Shown: one piece after another, positions 9,259 through 18,569 of the stretch
How positions within the stretch are numbered: the first letter of the stretch is position 1
Layout of the letters: the number at the start of each line of letters is the position of its first letter
DNA from: Pseudomonas sp. SCB32
GTDB lineage: Bacteria > Pseudomonadota > Gammaproteobacteria > Pseudomonadales > Pseudomonadaceae
Direction of reading: 5' to 3'
NCBI RefSeq assembly: GCF_009189165.1
Contig: NZ_CP045118.1
Location: 5,952,001 to 6,016,000, forward strand
DNA: 64,000 nt
Notes under the pieces: generated by a model
What the model saw: only the letters and a program-made list of their open reading frames with translations
Databases searched by the model: none
Told to the model about the DNA's origin: nothing
Position numbers and translations under genes: made by a program

Positions 9259-9308
9259 AGGGCCGCGGCGCGAAGCGCCCAGTGGTGGGTCTGCGGAGAA
9301 CCGAAGGA

Positions 9309-9713
9309 TCAGCGATCGAAGTCGCCGGCAGCCTCGGGCTGGTATTCCACTTCCAGCAGGGTCAGCTTCAGGGTCTTGCCACTGGGTGCCGGCCAATCGA
9401 TGCTCTGGCCGGTGGTCAGGCCCAGTAGCGCAGTGCCCACCGGAGCCAGGATCGACACCTTGCCATCACCGCCGACGTCGGCCGGGTAGACCAGCGTCAG
9501 GTGATATTCCTTGCCACTGCCTTCCTCGCGGCAGCGCACGGTGGAATTCATCGTGACCACGCCCGGCGGTACCTCGTCGTGGCCAACGACCGTGGCACGG
9601 GCCAGCTCGGCCTCCAGCGCCTCGGCAGCGGGGCCGTACTCATCCAGGCTGTCGAGCAGGCGCTCCAGACGTTGCAGGTCGAGTCGAGTAACGGTGATGG
9701 GTGTCGTGGTCAT
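9309..9713 (-). CDS. rnk: Rnk, nucleoside diphosphate kinase regulator (GreA-like)
   Basis: A 134-residue member of the GreA/GreB family of RNA polymerase secondary-channel proteins. The N-terminal coiled region is short (about residues 5-50, LDLQRLERLLDSLDEYGPAAEALEAEL), followed by an FKBP-like C-terminal domain with VYPADVGGDGKVSILAPVGTALLGL, which is typical of Rnk. Rnk binds RNA polymerase without transcript-cleavage activity and was first described as affecting Ndk and alginate in P. aeruginosa. The ATG at 9713 opens MTTTPITVTRLD, with AAGGAG upstream at a somewhat long spacing. It follows cyaA convergently. Confidence 0.9.
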   Translation of the reverse strand: MTTTPITVTRLDLQRLERLLDSLDEYGPAAEALEAELARATVVGHDEVPPGVVTMNSTVRCREEGSGKEYHLTLVYPADVGGDGKVSILAPVGTALLGLTTGQSIDWPAPSGKTLKLTLLEVEYQPEAAGDFDR

Positions 9714-9828
9714 GATGGTTGGCAGTCTCCTTACAGGAGAGCCCCGGACGCTCGCGCGTTCGGGGCCCTGGTTCATTCTGGCGGCGAACGCCATCGGGTA
9801 TCGAAAGCGTTCCGGAATTCGAAAAATG

Positions 9829-9856
9829 AAAAACCCCGCCCTAAGGCGGGGTTTTT
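9829..9856 (-). terminator. Rho-independent terminator of the AraC-cyaY-DUF1289 operon
   Basis: A perfect 12-bp stem, AAAAACCCCGCC / GGCGGGGTTTTT, with a CTAA loop. It lies 43 bp beyond the stop of the DUF1289 gene and upstream of rnk, so on the minus strand it ends the operon that starts at 11476. The symmetric A/T tails would let it act in both directions. Confidence 0.9.
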
Positions 9857-9898
9857 CTGGACACTAACACAGCGCAGAAAATAAGCAATACCAACCAG

Positions 9899-10105
9899 TC
9901 ACCACTCGGGTGAGCGGTTGTTTCGGCGCTTTTCGCAGTCCGCCAGGATCGCCCGGCGCCGCTCGCCGTCCGCTCCGTTCCACTCCAGGATTTCGCCCAG
10001 GGTGCGGCCACAGCCGAGGCAGACGTCCGCGTCGTCCAGGCAACAGCGCCGGCAGCAGGGCGAGGCAACGCTCGCCTGCGGCTCAGATGCCGGGGAAGTC
10101 GACAT
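9899..10105 (-). CDS. DUF1289 small cysteine-rich protein
   Basis: A 68-residue protein with the DUF1289 pattern: SPCCRRCCLDDADVCLGCGRTLGEILEW (six cysteines around residues 16-33), followed by a basic C-terminal helix. The cysteines probably bind a metal, likely zinc or an iron-sulfur cluster; this is inference. Its ATG at 10105 lies inside the 3' end of cyaY (23-bp overlap), so the two are translationally coupled. Pairing with frataxin hints at a role linked to iron or Fe-S handling, but no function has been assigned to my knowledge. Confidence 0.85.
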   Translation of the reverse strand: MSTSPASEPQASVASPCCRRCCLDDADVCLGCGRTLGEILEWNGADGERRRAILADCEKRRNNRSPEW

Positions 10106-10418
10106 CCTCGCCCGCCTGCTCCAGGGTCGCGCGGTTGAGCAGCGCCCCCAGCGGCTCGCGGGTGCTGGCGCTGATCCACAGCGAGCCGGATTCGTCGTAG
10201 TCGAAGTGGAAGCCGCCGGAGCGCGCCGCCACCCACAGCTGGCGCAGGGCCGGCTGGCGGCTGAGGATCAGCTGGGTGCCGTTCTCGAAGCGCACGGTCA
10301 GTACGCCGCTGGAGTTTTCCAGGTCCACGTCCAGGTCGCTGTCGTCGAAGGCGTCCTCCACCGTTGCCTGTACGGCATCCACCAGGTCATGGAAGCGGGC
10401 TTCGCTCAAAGTGCTCAT
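10083..10418 (-). CDS. cyaY: Frataxin homologue CyaY
   Basis: A 111-residue frataxin. It begins MSTLSEARFHDLVDAVQATVEDAFDD, the acidic helix that binds iron, and continues through the beta-sheet motif QLILSRQPALRQLWVAARSGGFHFDYD, which is diagnostic for CyaY. Frataxin regulates iron-sulfur cluster assembly on IscS/IscU. Its ATG overlaps the stop of the upstream AraC regulator in an ATGA junction, and its 3' end overlaps the DUF1289 gene, so all three form one minus-strand operon. Confidence 0.95.
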   Translation of the reverse strand: MSTLSEARFHDLVDAVQATVEDAFDDSDLDVDLENSSGVLTVRFENGTQLILSRQPALRQLWVAARSGGFHFDYDESGSLWISASTREPLGALLNRATLEQAGEDVDFPGI

Positions 10419-11476
10419 GCATCGTCCTCGGGATCGGTCAAAGGCGTCAGTTTACGCCGGTATTCGCCCAGACTCTGCCCCGTCCAGCGCCGGAATGCGC
10501 GGGCGAGCGAACCGGCCTCGCTGAAACCCAGCAGATAGGCGATGTCGGCGCTGTCCAGCGCCGGGTCGCGCAGGTAGTGCAGCACCAGTTGCTGGCGGGT
10601 TTCATCCAGCAGTTGGCTGAAGGAGAGGCCGATGTCGCGCAGCCGGCGCTGCAAGGTGCGCGGGCTCAGGGCAAGGGCCTGAGACAGACGCTCCAGGTCC
10701 GCGCCCTGTTCCGGCAACTGGCGCGCCAGCTCCAGGCGGGCGCGATCAAGCACGTTGTCTCCCTTGTTGATTTCCGCGAGCAGGCGCTCGGCGTAGGCGT
10801 CCAGGGTGCGCCGTACCTCGGCGTCGGCCTGGCCCAGCGGCAGGTTCAGCAGGCGCCTGGGGAAGACCAGGGCATTGTCCGGCTGGTCGAACAGCACCGG
10901 GCAGCGGAAGATGCGCTCATGCTCGCGGGTATCCGCCGGCGCAGGGTGGCTGAAACGCACCTCGAACGGCGCCTCGTCCACGCCACTGACCCAGTGACCG
11001 AAGCTGACCCAGCCGGCCAGCGTCTCTTCGCTCATCTGGCGCTGCTGTTGCGGCAGCAGCGGCTCCCAGCTGTGCTTCACCAACGCCTCGCAACCCGCGC
11101 GCGGCGGCTCGTCGGCCAGCTCCACGCGGCCCAGGTTACCCACCAGCGCGGCATAGCGCGCCTGGCGATGCAGGGCGTCGGCAAGGGTCGCGCAACTCAT
11201 GATCAGGTAACCCAGCACGCCGTAGTAACCGGGGCGTACCGCCTCGCCCAGGTGCAGGCCGAGATTGCCGTCACCGCTCAGCCGCACGCCGGCGCCCACC
11301 AGCTCCAGGTAGGCACTGGCGGCGATGCGCTGGTCGCGCTGGCTGAGGATCGACGGTTCCAGGCGCACCGTCGCCAGCAGTTGCGCCGGATCGACGCCCT
11401 GGCGCTGCAGATGCTCCACGAGGCCCTTCAGGTAGGCCACCGACACCGAACTGGGCAGGGGATCGCGATAGTCCAT
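10415..11476 (-). CDS. AraC-family transcriptional regulator (arabinose-binding-type N-terminal domain)
   Basis: A 353-residue regulator with an N-terminal ligand domain of the type found in OruR/ArgR-like Pseudomonas AraC proteins (about residues 15-225) and a C-terminal double HTH (about 250-345: LALSPRTLQRRLRDIGLSFSQLLDETR then IAYLLGFSEAGSLARAFRRWTG). The ligand is not deducible. The stop overlaps the start of cyaY by four bases. In P. aeruginosa, as I recall, cyaY directly faces lppL, so this regulator looks like an addition. It is divergent from lppL, with 129 bp between. Confidence 0.88.
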   Translation of the reverse strand: MDYRDPLPSSVSVAYLKGLVEHLQRQGVDPAQLLATVRLEPSILSQRDQRIAASAYLELVGAGVRLSGDGNLGLHLGEAVRPGYYGVLGYLIMSCATLADALHRQARYAALVGNLGRVELADEPPRAGCEALVKHSWEPLLPQQQRQMSEETLAGWVSFGHWVSGVDEAPFEVRFSHPAPADTREHERIFRCPVLFDQPDNALVFPRRLLNLPLGQADAEVRRTLDAYAERLLAEINKGDNVLDRARLELARQLPEQGADLERLSQALALSPRTLQRRLRDIGLSFSQLLDETRQQLVLHYLRDPALDSADIAYLLGFSEAGSLARAFRRWTGQSLGEYRRKLTPLTDPEDDA

Positions 11477-11605
11477 CGAGCATTCCGTTTTTTTGTCGGC
11501 ATCCTACCGGGAAGGCCCGCCGGGCGGGAGCCCGCTTGAATAGGCAAGCCGGCGGGGGGTCGGTATACTCCGGTCCAATTGACGCTTTATTACAAGGATT
11601 CCGCC

Positions 11606-11746
11606 ATGAAGCGACTGATGCTTCCCTTCGTCGCGCTGGCCGTACTGACCGCCGCGCTGGCCGGCTGTGGCCAGAAAGGCCCGCTGTACCTGCCGGACGA
11701 CCAGAAGGCCAAGAGCGAACACAGCAAGGACCGCTACGGTCTCTGA
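11606..11746 (+). CDS. lppL: Small lipoprotein LppL
   Basis: A 46-residue lipoprotein. The signal peptide [21 protein letters not shown] ends in an LAGC lipobox, so the mature protein begins at Cys21 and continues [15 protein letters not shown], the conserved core of LppL/YifL-type lipoproteins. AAGGA lies nine bases upstream of the ATG. It is the first gene of the lppL-lysA(remnant)-dapF cluster; the next start codon is 11 bases beyond its stop. A TATACT at about 11564-11570 is a plausible -10 element. The function of this lipoprotein is unknown. Confidence 0.9.
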   Translation: MKRLMLPFVALAVLTAALAGCGQKGPLYLPDDQKAKSEHSKDRYGL

Positions 11747-11757
11747 GGGCGCTTCCC

Positions 11758-12069
11758 ATGGACGCCTTCAACGTCCGCGACGGGCAGCCGATCGCGGAGG
11801 CCGTGTCGTATTCGGCGATCGCCGCGCGTATCGGCACGCCGACCTGTGCAATGGGCGACTTCTTCGCCCGGCTGCACAGCCCCGCCCCGGAAGAAGGTGA
11901 CCTGCTGGCCGTTCGTTCGGCCGGCGCCTATGGTTTCGTGATGAGTTCCAACTACAACACCCGGGGCCGCGCCGCCGAGGTGCTGGTGGATGGCTCGGCC
12001 GCGCACGAAGTGCGTCGCCGCGAGACGATACAAGAGCTATTCGCCGGCGAAAGCCTGCTGCCGGACTGA
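11758..12069 (+). pseudogene. lysA: Diaminopimelate decarboxylase, internally deleted remnant
   Basis: An open 103-codon frame that joins the N-terminus of LysA to its C-terminus. Residues 1-29 (MDAFNVRDGQPIAEAVSYSA... up to GTPT) match the LysA start, and residues 30-103 match the end, from the active-site Cys/GDF motif through [21 protein letters not shown] to [16 protein letters not shown] full LysA has about 415 residues, so about 310 codons are missing in frame. The lost part contains the whole PLP barrel including the PLP lysine, so the product cannot decarboxylate diaminopimelate. The gene keeps its place between lppL and dapF (13 bp to dapF). Residues 31-44 (AMGDFFARLHSPAP) depart from the family more than the rest. 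Confidence 0.85.
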
Positions 12070-12082
12070 GGCCGAGACGACG

Positions 12083-12913
12083 ATGCTTCTGCGCTTTACC
12101 AAGATGCATGGGCTGGGTAATGACTTCATGGTCCTGGACCTGGTCAGCCAGCACGCCCATGTGCAACCACGCCACGTGAAACAGTGGGGCGACCGCAATT
12201 TCGGGGTCGGTTTCGATCAACTGCTGATCGTCGAGCCGCCGAGCACACCGGAGGCGGATTTCCGCTACCGCATCTTCAACTGCGACGGTACCGAGGTTGA
12301 ACAGTGCGGCAACGGCGCGCGCTGCTTCGCCCGCTTCGTGGTCGACAAACGCCTGACGGTGAAGAAGACCATTCGCGTGGAAACCAAGGGCGGGATGATC
12401 GAACTGACCCTGACCAACGATGGCCAGGTCACGGTCAACATGGGCGCACCGCGCCTGACGCCCGAACAGGTGCCGTTCCAGGCCGACGCCGAGGCGCTGA
12501 GCTACCCCGTCGAAGTGGACGGCCAGCGCTTCGAGCTCGCCGCGATCTCCATGGGCAACCCGCACGGCGTGCTGCGCGTGGATGACGTGGACAGCGCCCC
12601 GGTACGCACCCTGGGACCGAAACTGGAAGTCCACGAAAGCTTCCCGCAGAAGGCCAACATCGGCTTCCTGCAGGTGGTGAACCCGAACCAGGCGCGCCTG
12701 CGCGTCTGGGAGCGCGGCGTCGGCGAGACGCTGGCCTGCGGCACCGGCGCCTGCGCGGCGGCGGTCGCCGGCATCCGTCAGGGCTGGCTGCAATCGCCGG
12801 TACAGATCGAGCTTCCCGGCGGACGGTTGTCCATCGAGTGGGCAGGACCGGGTCAGCCCGTTATGATGACCGGGCCCGCGGTGCGGGTCTTCGAAGGCCA
12901 GGTACGTCTATAA
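12083..12913 (+). CDS. dapF: Diaminopimelate epimerase
   Basis: A 276-residue DapF that interconverts LL- and meso-diaminopimelate in lysine and peptidoglycan synthesis. The two catalytic cysteines are visible: CGNGARC near residues 75-81 and ACGTGACAAA near 217-226. The N-terminus [17 protein letters not shown] is canonical. It lies 13 bp after the lysA remnant and 11 bp before the DUF484 gene, so it remains in the conserved cluster. DapF is needed for cell wall synthesis whatever the state of lysA. Confidence 0.97.
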   Translation: MLLRFTKMHGLGNDFMVLDLVSQHAHVQPRHVKQWGDRNFGVGFDQLLIVEPPSTPEADFRYRIFNCDGTEVEQCGNGARCFARFVVDKRLTVKKTIRVETKGGMIELTLTNDGQVTVNMGAPRLTPEQVPFQADAEALSYPVEVDGQRFELAAISMGNPHGVLRVDDVDSAPVRTLGPKLEVHESFPQKANIGFLQVVNPNQARLRVWERGVGETLACGTGACAAAVAGIRQGWLQSPVQIELPGGRLSIEWAGPGQPVMMTGPAVRVFEGQVRL

Positions 12914-12924
12914 CCGGGACGCTT

Positions 12925-13626
12925 ATGACCACCGATACCCAGGAACCGACCGTTACGCTCGAAGCCGACCAGGTTGCCGACTATCTCCGTCGGCACCCGG
13001 AGTTCTTCGTCGACCATGACGAGCTGATCCCGGAGATGCGCATCCCGCACCAGCCGGGCGATGCCGTGTCGCTGGTGGAGCGCCAGGTGCGTCTGCTGCG
13101 CGAGCGCAACATCGAGATGCGCCATCGACTGTCGCAGCTGATGGACGTGGCCCGCGAAAACGACCGGCTGTTCGACAAGACCCGCCGGCTGGTGCTCGAC
13201 CTGCTCGACGCCACCAGCCTGGAAGACATCGTCAGCACCGTGGAAGACAGCCTGCGTCACGAATTCCAGGTGCCCTTCGTCAGCCTGATCCTGTTCAGCG
13301 ACAACAACCTGCCGGTGGGCCGCTCGGTGAGCAGTGCCGAGGCGCACCAGGCGATTGGCGGCCTGCTGTCGGGCGGCAAGACCGTTTGCGGCGTACTGCG
13401 TCCCCACGAGCTGGCCTTCCTGTTCTGCGAAGACGAACGCGAGCAGGTCGGCTCCGCCGCCGTGGTGCCGCTGACCTTCCAGGGCCTGCACGGCGTACTG
13501 GCGATCGGCAGCCCCGATCCGCAGCACTACAAGAGCTCCCTGGGCACCCTGTTCCTCGGCTATGTCGCCGAAGTCCTCGCGCGGACCCTGCCGCGTTTCT
13601 CCACGCCGCTGCGGTCGGTCAGATAA
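12925..13626 (+). CDS. DUF484 family protein (YigA-like)
   Basis: A 233-residue DUF484 protein. It starts with a helical section including VADYLRRHPEFFVDHDELIPEMRIPH (about residues 16-41), which is diagnostic, followed by a coiled coil (about 50-85) and a GAF-like domain (about 90-225). The order dapF-DUF484-xerC-HAD hydrolase is the same as dapF-yigA-xerC-yigB in Escherichia coli. The biochemical role is unknown; the GAF-like fold suggests ligand sensing. It starts 11 bp after dapF. Confidence 0.9.
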   Translation: MTTDTQEPTVTLEADQVADYLRRHPEFFVDHDELIPEMRIPHQPGDAVSLVERQVRLLRERNIEMRHRLSQLMDVARENDRLFDKTRRLVLDLLDATSLEDIVSTVEDSLRHEFQVPFVSLILFSDNNLPVGRSVSSAEAHQAIGGLLSGGKTVCGVLRPHELAFLFCEDEREQVGSAAVVPLTFQGLHGVLAIGSPDPQHYKSSLGTLFLGYVAEVLARTLPRFSTPLRSVR

Positions 13627-13689
13627 GAGCGGCGGCACACCTCACGCTGTAAGCTGCAAGAGCATGCATGCTGTACTTGGAGCTGACGC

Positions 13690-14607
13690 TTGAAGCTTGA
13701 AGCCGACATCGACGCCTACATGGAACACCTGCGCAGCGAACGCCAGGTGTCCGTCCACACGCTCGATGGCTACCGCCGCGACCTCGCACGCCTGGCCACA
13801 CTCTGCGAGAAAGCCTCGATCACCGACTGGCCGGCGCTGCAGGTGCGCGAGCTGCGCCTGTTCGTCGCCCGCCTGCACCAGCAGGGCCTGGCCAGCCGCA
13901 GCCTGGCACGCTTGCTCTCGGCTACCCGCGGGCTGTTCCAGTACCTGATCCGCGAGGGCCGCTGCCGGCACAACCCGGCCGACGGTCTCTCCGCACCCAA
14001 GGGCGCGCGCAAGCTGCCGCGCACCCTCGACACCGACCGCACCGCGCAGCTGCTCGACGGCGGCGTAGAGGACGACTTCATCGCCCGCCGCGACCAGGCC
14101 GTGCTGGAGCTGTTCTATTCCTCCGGCCTGCGCCTGTCCGAACTGGTCGGCCTCGACCTGGAATGGCTCGACCTCAAGGAAGGTCTCGTGCGCGTGCACG
14201 GCAAGGGCAACAAGGTCCGCGAGCTGCCGGTGGGTCGCGCGGCGCGGCAGGCCATCGCGGCCTGGCTGCCCCTGCGCGCGCTGGCCTCGCCGCAGGACAA
14301 CGCGGTATTCATCGGCCGCAGCGGCAAGCGCCTGACGCCGCGCGCCATTCAACTGCGGGTGCGCGAGGCCGGCGTGCGCGAGCTCGGCCAGCACCTGCAC
14401 CCGCACATGCTGCGACACTCCTTCGCCAGCCACATGCTGGAGTCGTCGCAGGACCTGCGTGCCGTACAGGAACTGCTCGGCCACGCCGACATCGCCACCA
14501 CGCAGATCTACACCCACCTGGATTTCCAACACCTCGCCTCGGTCTATGACCAGGCGCACCCGCGGGCGCGCCGCAAGCACGACGGCGAGCCGGGAGCTGA
14601 AGAATGA
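13690..14607 (+). CDS. xerC: Site-specific tyrosine recombinase XerC
   Basis: A 305-residue XerC, which with XerD resolves chromosome dimers at dif during division. The SAM-like N-terminal domain covers about residues 3-90 and the catalytic domain 110-295. The catalytic residues are visible: Arg in [15 protein letters not shown], Lys in [12 protein letters not shown], His-x-x-Arg in [14 protein letters not shown], His in [14 protein letters not shown] and Tyr in that same segment. The start is TTG at 13690; an ATG nine codons in is possible. The 63 bp before it contain imperfect repeats of AAGCTTGAAG/AAGCTGCAAG. Confidence 0.95.
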   Translation: MKLEADIDAYMEHLRSERQVSVHTLDGYRRDLARLATLCEKASITDWPALQVRELRLFVARLHQQGLASRSLARLLSATRGLFQYLIREGRCRHNPADGLSAPKGARKLPRTLDTDRTAQLLDGGVEDDFIARRDQAVLELFYSSGLRLSELVGLDLEWLDLKEGLVRVHGKGNKVRELPVGRAARQAIAAWLPLRALASPQDNAVFIGRSGKRLTPRAIQLRVREAGVRELGQHLHPHMLRHSFASHMLESSQDLRAVQELLGHADIATTQIYTHLDFQHLASVYDQAHPRARRKHDGEPGAEE

Positions 14608-15296
14608 GTATCCGTCTGGTCACCTTCGACCTCGATGACACGCTGTGGGACGTCACCCCGGTGATGAACAGCGCGGAAGCCACCCTGCGCGAATGGCTGG
14701 CGGTGAACGCCGCACGGCTCGGCCCGGTGCCCATCGAGCACCTGTGGGCGATCCGCTCGCGGCTGATGGAACAGGACCCGATGCTCAAGCACCGCCTGAG
14801 CGAACTGCGTCGGCGCATCCTGCTCCACGCGCTGCTCGACGCCGGATATCCACAGGTCGAGGCGCGCGAGCTGGCCGAAGCCGGTTTCCAGGCCTTTCTC
14901 CACGCGCGGCACCAGGTGGCGCTGTTCCCCGAGGTACACCCGACGCTGGAACGGCTGGCCAATCGGTTCATCCTGGGCGTGCTCACCAATGGCAATGCCG
15001 ATGTTCGCCGGCTGGGGCTGGCCGATTACTTCCAGTTTGCGCTGTGCGCGGAAGAGCTGGGCGTCGGCAAGCCCGATCCGCATCCGTTCCAGGAAGCGCT
15101 CAAGCGCGGCGGCGTAACGGCGGAGCACGCGGTTCACATTGGCGACCATCCCAGCGACGACATTGCCGGGGCTCGGCGCGCGGGGATGAAGGCGATCTGG
15201 TTCAATCCGGCGCGCAAGGTGTGGGACGGCGAGGAAGCGCCCAGCGCGATCATTCACAACCTGGCGGAGCTGCCGGCGGTGTTGGCAAAACTCTGA
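14604..15296 (+). CDS. yigB: HAD-family hydrolase, YigB-like
   Basis: A 230-residue HAD phosphatase. Motif I is [10 protein letters not shown] (residues 8-17), motif II LTNGN, motif III the Lys in VGKPDPHPF and motif [17 protein letters not shown]. coli YigB dephosphorylates FMN and the 5-amino-6-ribitylamino-uracil phosphate intermediate; the same role here is inferred from family and context. The ATG overlaps the xerC stop (ATGA), so it is coupled to xerC. It is the last gene of the lppL-dapF-xerC cluster. Confidence 0.9.
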   Translation: MSIRLVTFDLDDTLWDVTPVMNSAEATLREWLAVNAARLGPVPIEHLWAIRSRLMEQDPMLKHRLSELRRRILLHALLDAGYPQVEARELAEAGFQAFLHARHQVALFPEVHPTLERLANRFILGVLTNGNADVRRLGLADYFQFALCAEELGVGKPDPHPFQEALKRGGVTAEHAVHIGDHPSDDIAGARRAGMKAIWFNPARKVWDGEEAPSAIIHNLAELPAVLAKL

Positions 15297-15308
15297 GGCT
15301 TCAGCTTT

Positions 15309-15357
15309 TGTAGGAGCGCGCCATGCGCGCGAATCGCGGGCATGGCCCGCTCCTACA
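15309..15357. repeat. Cloverleaf-shaped intergenic repeat, copy A
   Basis: An imperfect 49-bp palindromic element: outer stem TGTAGGA / TCCTACA, then inner hairpin GCGCG-CCATG-CGCGC (15316-15330), a GAATC linker, and inner hairpin GCGGGC-ATG-GCCCGC (15336-15350). It is the REP-like TGTAGGAGCG element common between Pseudomonas genes. A second copy at 32697-32744 differs by a compensating pair in the first inner stem. It lies 12 bp beyond the YigB-like gene. Confidence 0.85.
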
Positions 15358-15439
15358 GGGGACACCCGCACGAGCCGGCACATCCCGTAGGGTGTGACGC
15401 GCGAACACCAATAGACGCTGAAATCGCGCAAACAGACAT

Positions 15440-15483
15440 GAAAAAGCCCCGCCATTCCCTCTCGGGAGTGGCGGGGCTTTTTC
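15440..15483. terminator. Bidirectional terminator between yigB and sutA
   Basis: A long stem, GAAAAAGCCCCGCCA paired with TGGCGGGGCTTTTTC, extended inward by TCCC/GGGA around a TCTC loop, with A and T tracts on both sides. It lies between the converging yigB-like gene and sutA (which ends at 15499) and can stop transcription from either side. Confidence 0.93.
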
Positions 15484-15498
15484 ATGTCACGTCAGATA

Positions 15499-15831
15499 TC
15501 AGATAGGGCGGCTGCCGTATTTGCTATCCGGCTTCTTGGGCGGATCGGCGACCACGTTGGGTTCGATCTCCTGCACCTTGCCACCGCGAGTGAGGAAGTC
15601 CTCCATCGCCTTGGCCAGGGCATCGCGCTCCTTCTGCTTGGCTTCGACCGAGGGCAGTTCCTCTTCCTCTACCGAGGCCTTGGCTTTCTTGCCACCGCCC
15701 TTGGAAGAAGGGGCTTCATCCCCATCGCCGCTGTCTGCTTCGGTATCGCCATCGTCAGCCGCGGCGAGTTCCTCGCCATCGTCCTCGTCGGCGCCGTCCA
15801 GCTCGTCCTGTTCCAGTTCTTCGTCGCTCAT
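15499..15831 (-). CDS. sutA: SutA, RNA polymerase-binding regulator of slow growth
   Basis: A 110-residue, highly acidic, low-complexity protein: MSDEELEQDELDGADEDDGEE at the start, a Gly/Lys patch in the middle, and the conserved C-terminal part LPSVEAKQKERDALAKAMEDFL to KKPDSKYGSRPI. This matches SutA of P. aeruginosa, an intrinsically disordered protein that binds RNA polymerase and promotes expression of ribosomal and housekeeping genes during slow growth. It has both disordered tails flanking one predicted helix. It is a single gene, ending at a bidirectional terminator; AGAGG lies upstream of the ATG. Confidence 0.88.
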   Translation of the reverse strand: MSDEELEQDELDGADEDDGEELAAADDGDTEADSGDGDEAPSSKGGGKKAKASVEEEELPSVEAKQKERDALAKAMEDFLTRGGKVQEIEPNVVADPPKKPDSKYGSRPI

Positions 15832-15909
15832 TATTCAACCTCTGTGGTGCTGCAAAGCACGTTAGTTATAGCCCAGCTGCGCGCTTTGACGAACGCAGCT
15901 GGAAAAAAT

Positions 15910-16335
15910 TCACACAAGCTCGCCCTGCCAGGTCGCCACTATCCTGCGCGGGCCCCCGTGGTCACGGTGCTCGCCGAGATAGATACCCTGCCAGGTGCCC
16001 ATTGCCAAGTGGCCATCCTGTATCGGCAGGGTCAGCTGGCAGCCCAGCAGGCTGGCCTTGAAGTGCGCCGGCAAATCGTCAGGGCCTTCGTAATCATGTT
16101 CGTAACCGCCCTCGCCCTGCGGCACCAGGCGATTGAAGAATCGCTCGAAGTCGCGGCGCACCGAGGGATCGGCATTTTCGTTCACCGTCAGCGATGCCGA
16201 GGTGTGCTGCAAAAGCAGGTGCAGCAGACCGACGCGGCACTGCGCGAGTTCCGGCAACGCGGCCAGAACTTCCTCGGTGACCAGGTGGAAACCTCGCGAA
16301 CGAGGGCGCAGGGTGATGGATTTCTGCTGCCACAT
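15910..16335 (-). CDS. yjbQ: YjbQ/UPF0047 family protein
   Basis: A 141-residue UPF0047 protein, trimeric in known structures. The signatures [28 protein letters not shown] (about residues 48-75) and [25 protein letters not shown] (the C-terminal metal-binding patch) are complete. Related proteins show weak thiamine-phosphate synthase activity, hence the common name secondary thiamine-phosphate synthase; the true role is uncertain. The ATG at 16335 follows GGAGGAGG. It may be co-transcribed with sutA, with 78 bp between. Confidence 0.9.
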   Translation of the reverse strand: MWQQKSITLRPRSRGFHLVTEEVLAALPELAQCRVGLLHLLLQHTSASLTVNENADPSVRRDFERFFNRLVPQGEGGYEHDYEGPDDLPAHFKASLLGCQLTLPIQDGHLAMGTWQGIYLGEHRDHGGPRRIVATWQGELV

Positions 16336-16390
16336 GGCGGGCCCTCCTCCGTCGGGAACGGTGATGCGCGCGCATTCTAGCGTGATGCTC

Positions 16391-16422
16391 AAAAAAACAA
16401 AGGGCGCCCGTAGGCGCCCTTC
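16391..16422 (-). terminator. Terminator of glnK-amtB
   Basis: On the minus strand AGGGCGCC-TACG-GGCGCCCT is followed by a T-rich run (TTGTTTTTTT). It begins about 20 bp after the amtB stop. Confidence 0.9.
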
Positions 16423-16441
16423 GTCGAACTTGCGCGAACCC

Positions 16442-17776
16442 TTACAGGTTGTAGCCGCGCTCGTTGTGCAGGGAGAGGTCCAGACCCATGGTTTCCTCTT
16501 CCTCGGTGACGCGCAGGCCCATCACCAGGTCCAGCACCTTGAGGATCACGAAGCTGACGATCGCGGTGTAGCCAATGGTGAAGGCCACGCCCTTGAACTG
16601 GATGAACAGTTGGGCGCCGATGTTGGTGACGGTGCCGAAGCCGCCCAGGGCCGGCGCTGCGAACACACCGGTGAGCAGGGCGCCGACGATACCGCCGACC
16701 GCGTGTACACCAAAGGCGTCCAGCGAGTCGTCGTAGCCGACCGCGCGCTTGAGGCTGGTGGCGGCGAAGAAACAGATCACGCCGGCGGCCAGGCCGATCA
16801 CGATGGCGCCCATCGGGCCGCAGGTGCCGGCGGCCGGGGTGACGGCGACCAGGCCGGCAACCACGCCGGAAGCGATGCCCAGGGCACTCGGCTTACCGTG
16901 GGTGATCCACTCGGCGAACATCCAGCCCAGGGCGGCGGCAGCGGTGGCGATCTGGGTGACCAGCATGGCCATGCCGGCGGTGCCGTTGGCGGCGGCGGCG
17001 GAGCCGGCGTTGAAGCCGAACCAGCCGACCCACAGCAGGGCGGCGCCGATCAGGGTGTAGCCCAGGTTGTGCGGCGCCATGGCGGCATTCGGGTAGCCCT
17101 TGCGCTTGCCCATCACCAGCGCGGCAACCAAGCCCGCCACACCGGCGTTGATGTGCACCACGGTGCCACCGGCAAAGTCCAGTACGCCCCAGTCCCACAG
17201 CAGGCCGCCGTCACCACTCCAGACCATGTGGGCGATCGGCGCGTAGACCAGGGTGAACCACAGCGCGGTGAAGATCAGCAGGGCGGAGAATTTCATGCGC
17301 TCGGCGAAGGCGCCGACGATCAGCGCCGGGGTGATGATCGCGAAGGTCATCTGGAACATCACGAACACGCTTTCGGGGAACAGCGCGGTGGCGGAGGTCA
17401 GGCCGTTGCTGGTCAGGCCGGCGAGGAACGCCTTGTCCAGGCCGCCGACGAAAGAAGCGAAGTTGGTCACGCCCTTTGCCATGCCCACGGTGTCGAAGGC
17501 CAGGCTGTAGCCATAGACGACCCAGAGGATGCTGACCAGCGCGGTGATCGCGAAGCACTGCATCATGATCGACAGCACGTTCTTGGCGCGCACCATGCCG
17601 CCGTAGAACAGCGCCAGGCCAGGGATGGTCATCAGCAGCACGAGCGCGCTGGAAATCAGCATCCAGGCGGTGTCACCGCTGTTCAGGACGGGGGCCGCGG
17701 CCTCATCGGCCAGGGCCAGTCCGGGCATTGCGAGAGGCAATAGGGCGCCTAGCCCTGCGTATCTGCGCAGAGTCAT
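16442..17776 (-). CDS. amtB: Ammonium transporter AmtB
   Basis: A 444-residue Amt channel. A signal peptide ending near ALADEA is followed by eleven membrane segments. The signature motifs are present, including [11 protein letters not shown] and [17 protein letters not shown] with the first pore histidine, and the second pore histidine in [18 protein letters not shown]. It conducts ammonia/ammonium across the inner membrane and is blocked by deuridylylated GlnK. It lies 40 bp after glnK on the same strand, the universal glnK-amtB arrangement, and is followed by a terminator. AGGAG precedes the ATG. Confidence 0.97.
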   Translation of the reverse strand: MTLRRYAGLGALLPLAMPGLALADEAAAPVLNSGDTAWMLISSALVLLMTIPGLALFYGGMVRAKNVLSIMMQCFAITALVSILWVVYGYSLAFDTVGMAKGVTNFASFVGGLDKAFLAGLTSNGLTSATALFPESVFVMFQMTFAIITPALIVGAFAERMKFSALLIFTALWFTLVYAPIAHMVWSGDGGLLWDWGVLDFAGGTVVHINAGVAGLVAALVMGKRKGYPNAAMAPHNLGYTLIGAALLWVGWFGFNAGSAAAANGTAGMAMLVTQIATAAAALGWMFAEWITHGKPSALGIASGVVAGLVAVTPAAGTCGPMGAIVIGLAAGVICFFAATSLKRAVGYDDSLDAFGVHAVGGIVGALLTGVFAAPALGGFGTVTNIGAQLFIQFKGVAFTIGYTAIVSFVILKVLDLVMGLRVTEEEETMGLDLSLHNERGYNL

Positions 17777-17816
17777 TGTGTTTCTCCTGGGGCGTGGGGT
17801 TCGGTGTGGGCTTGGC

Positions 17817-18548
<732 letters not shown>

Positions 18549-18569
18549 TCAATCCGGAACCCATGAACC

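Noticed and set aside
11536..11757. Long in-frame extension upstream of the lysA remnant
   Set aside because: It lies in a different frame across lppL, encodes Arg-rich sequence without family match, and lppL is well supported in that stretch.
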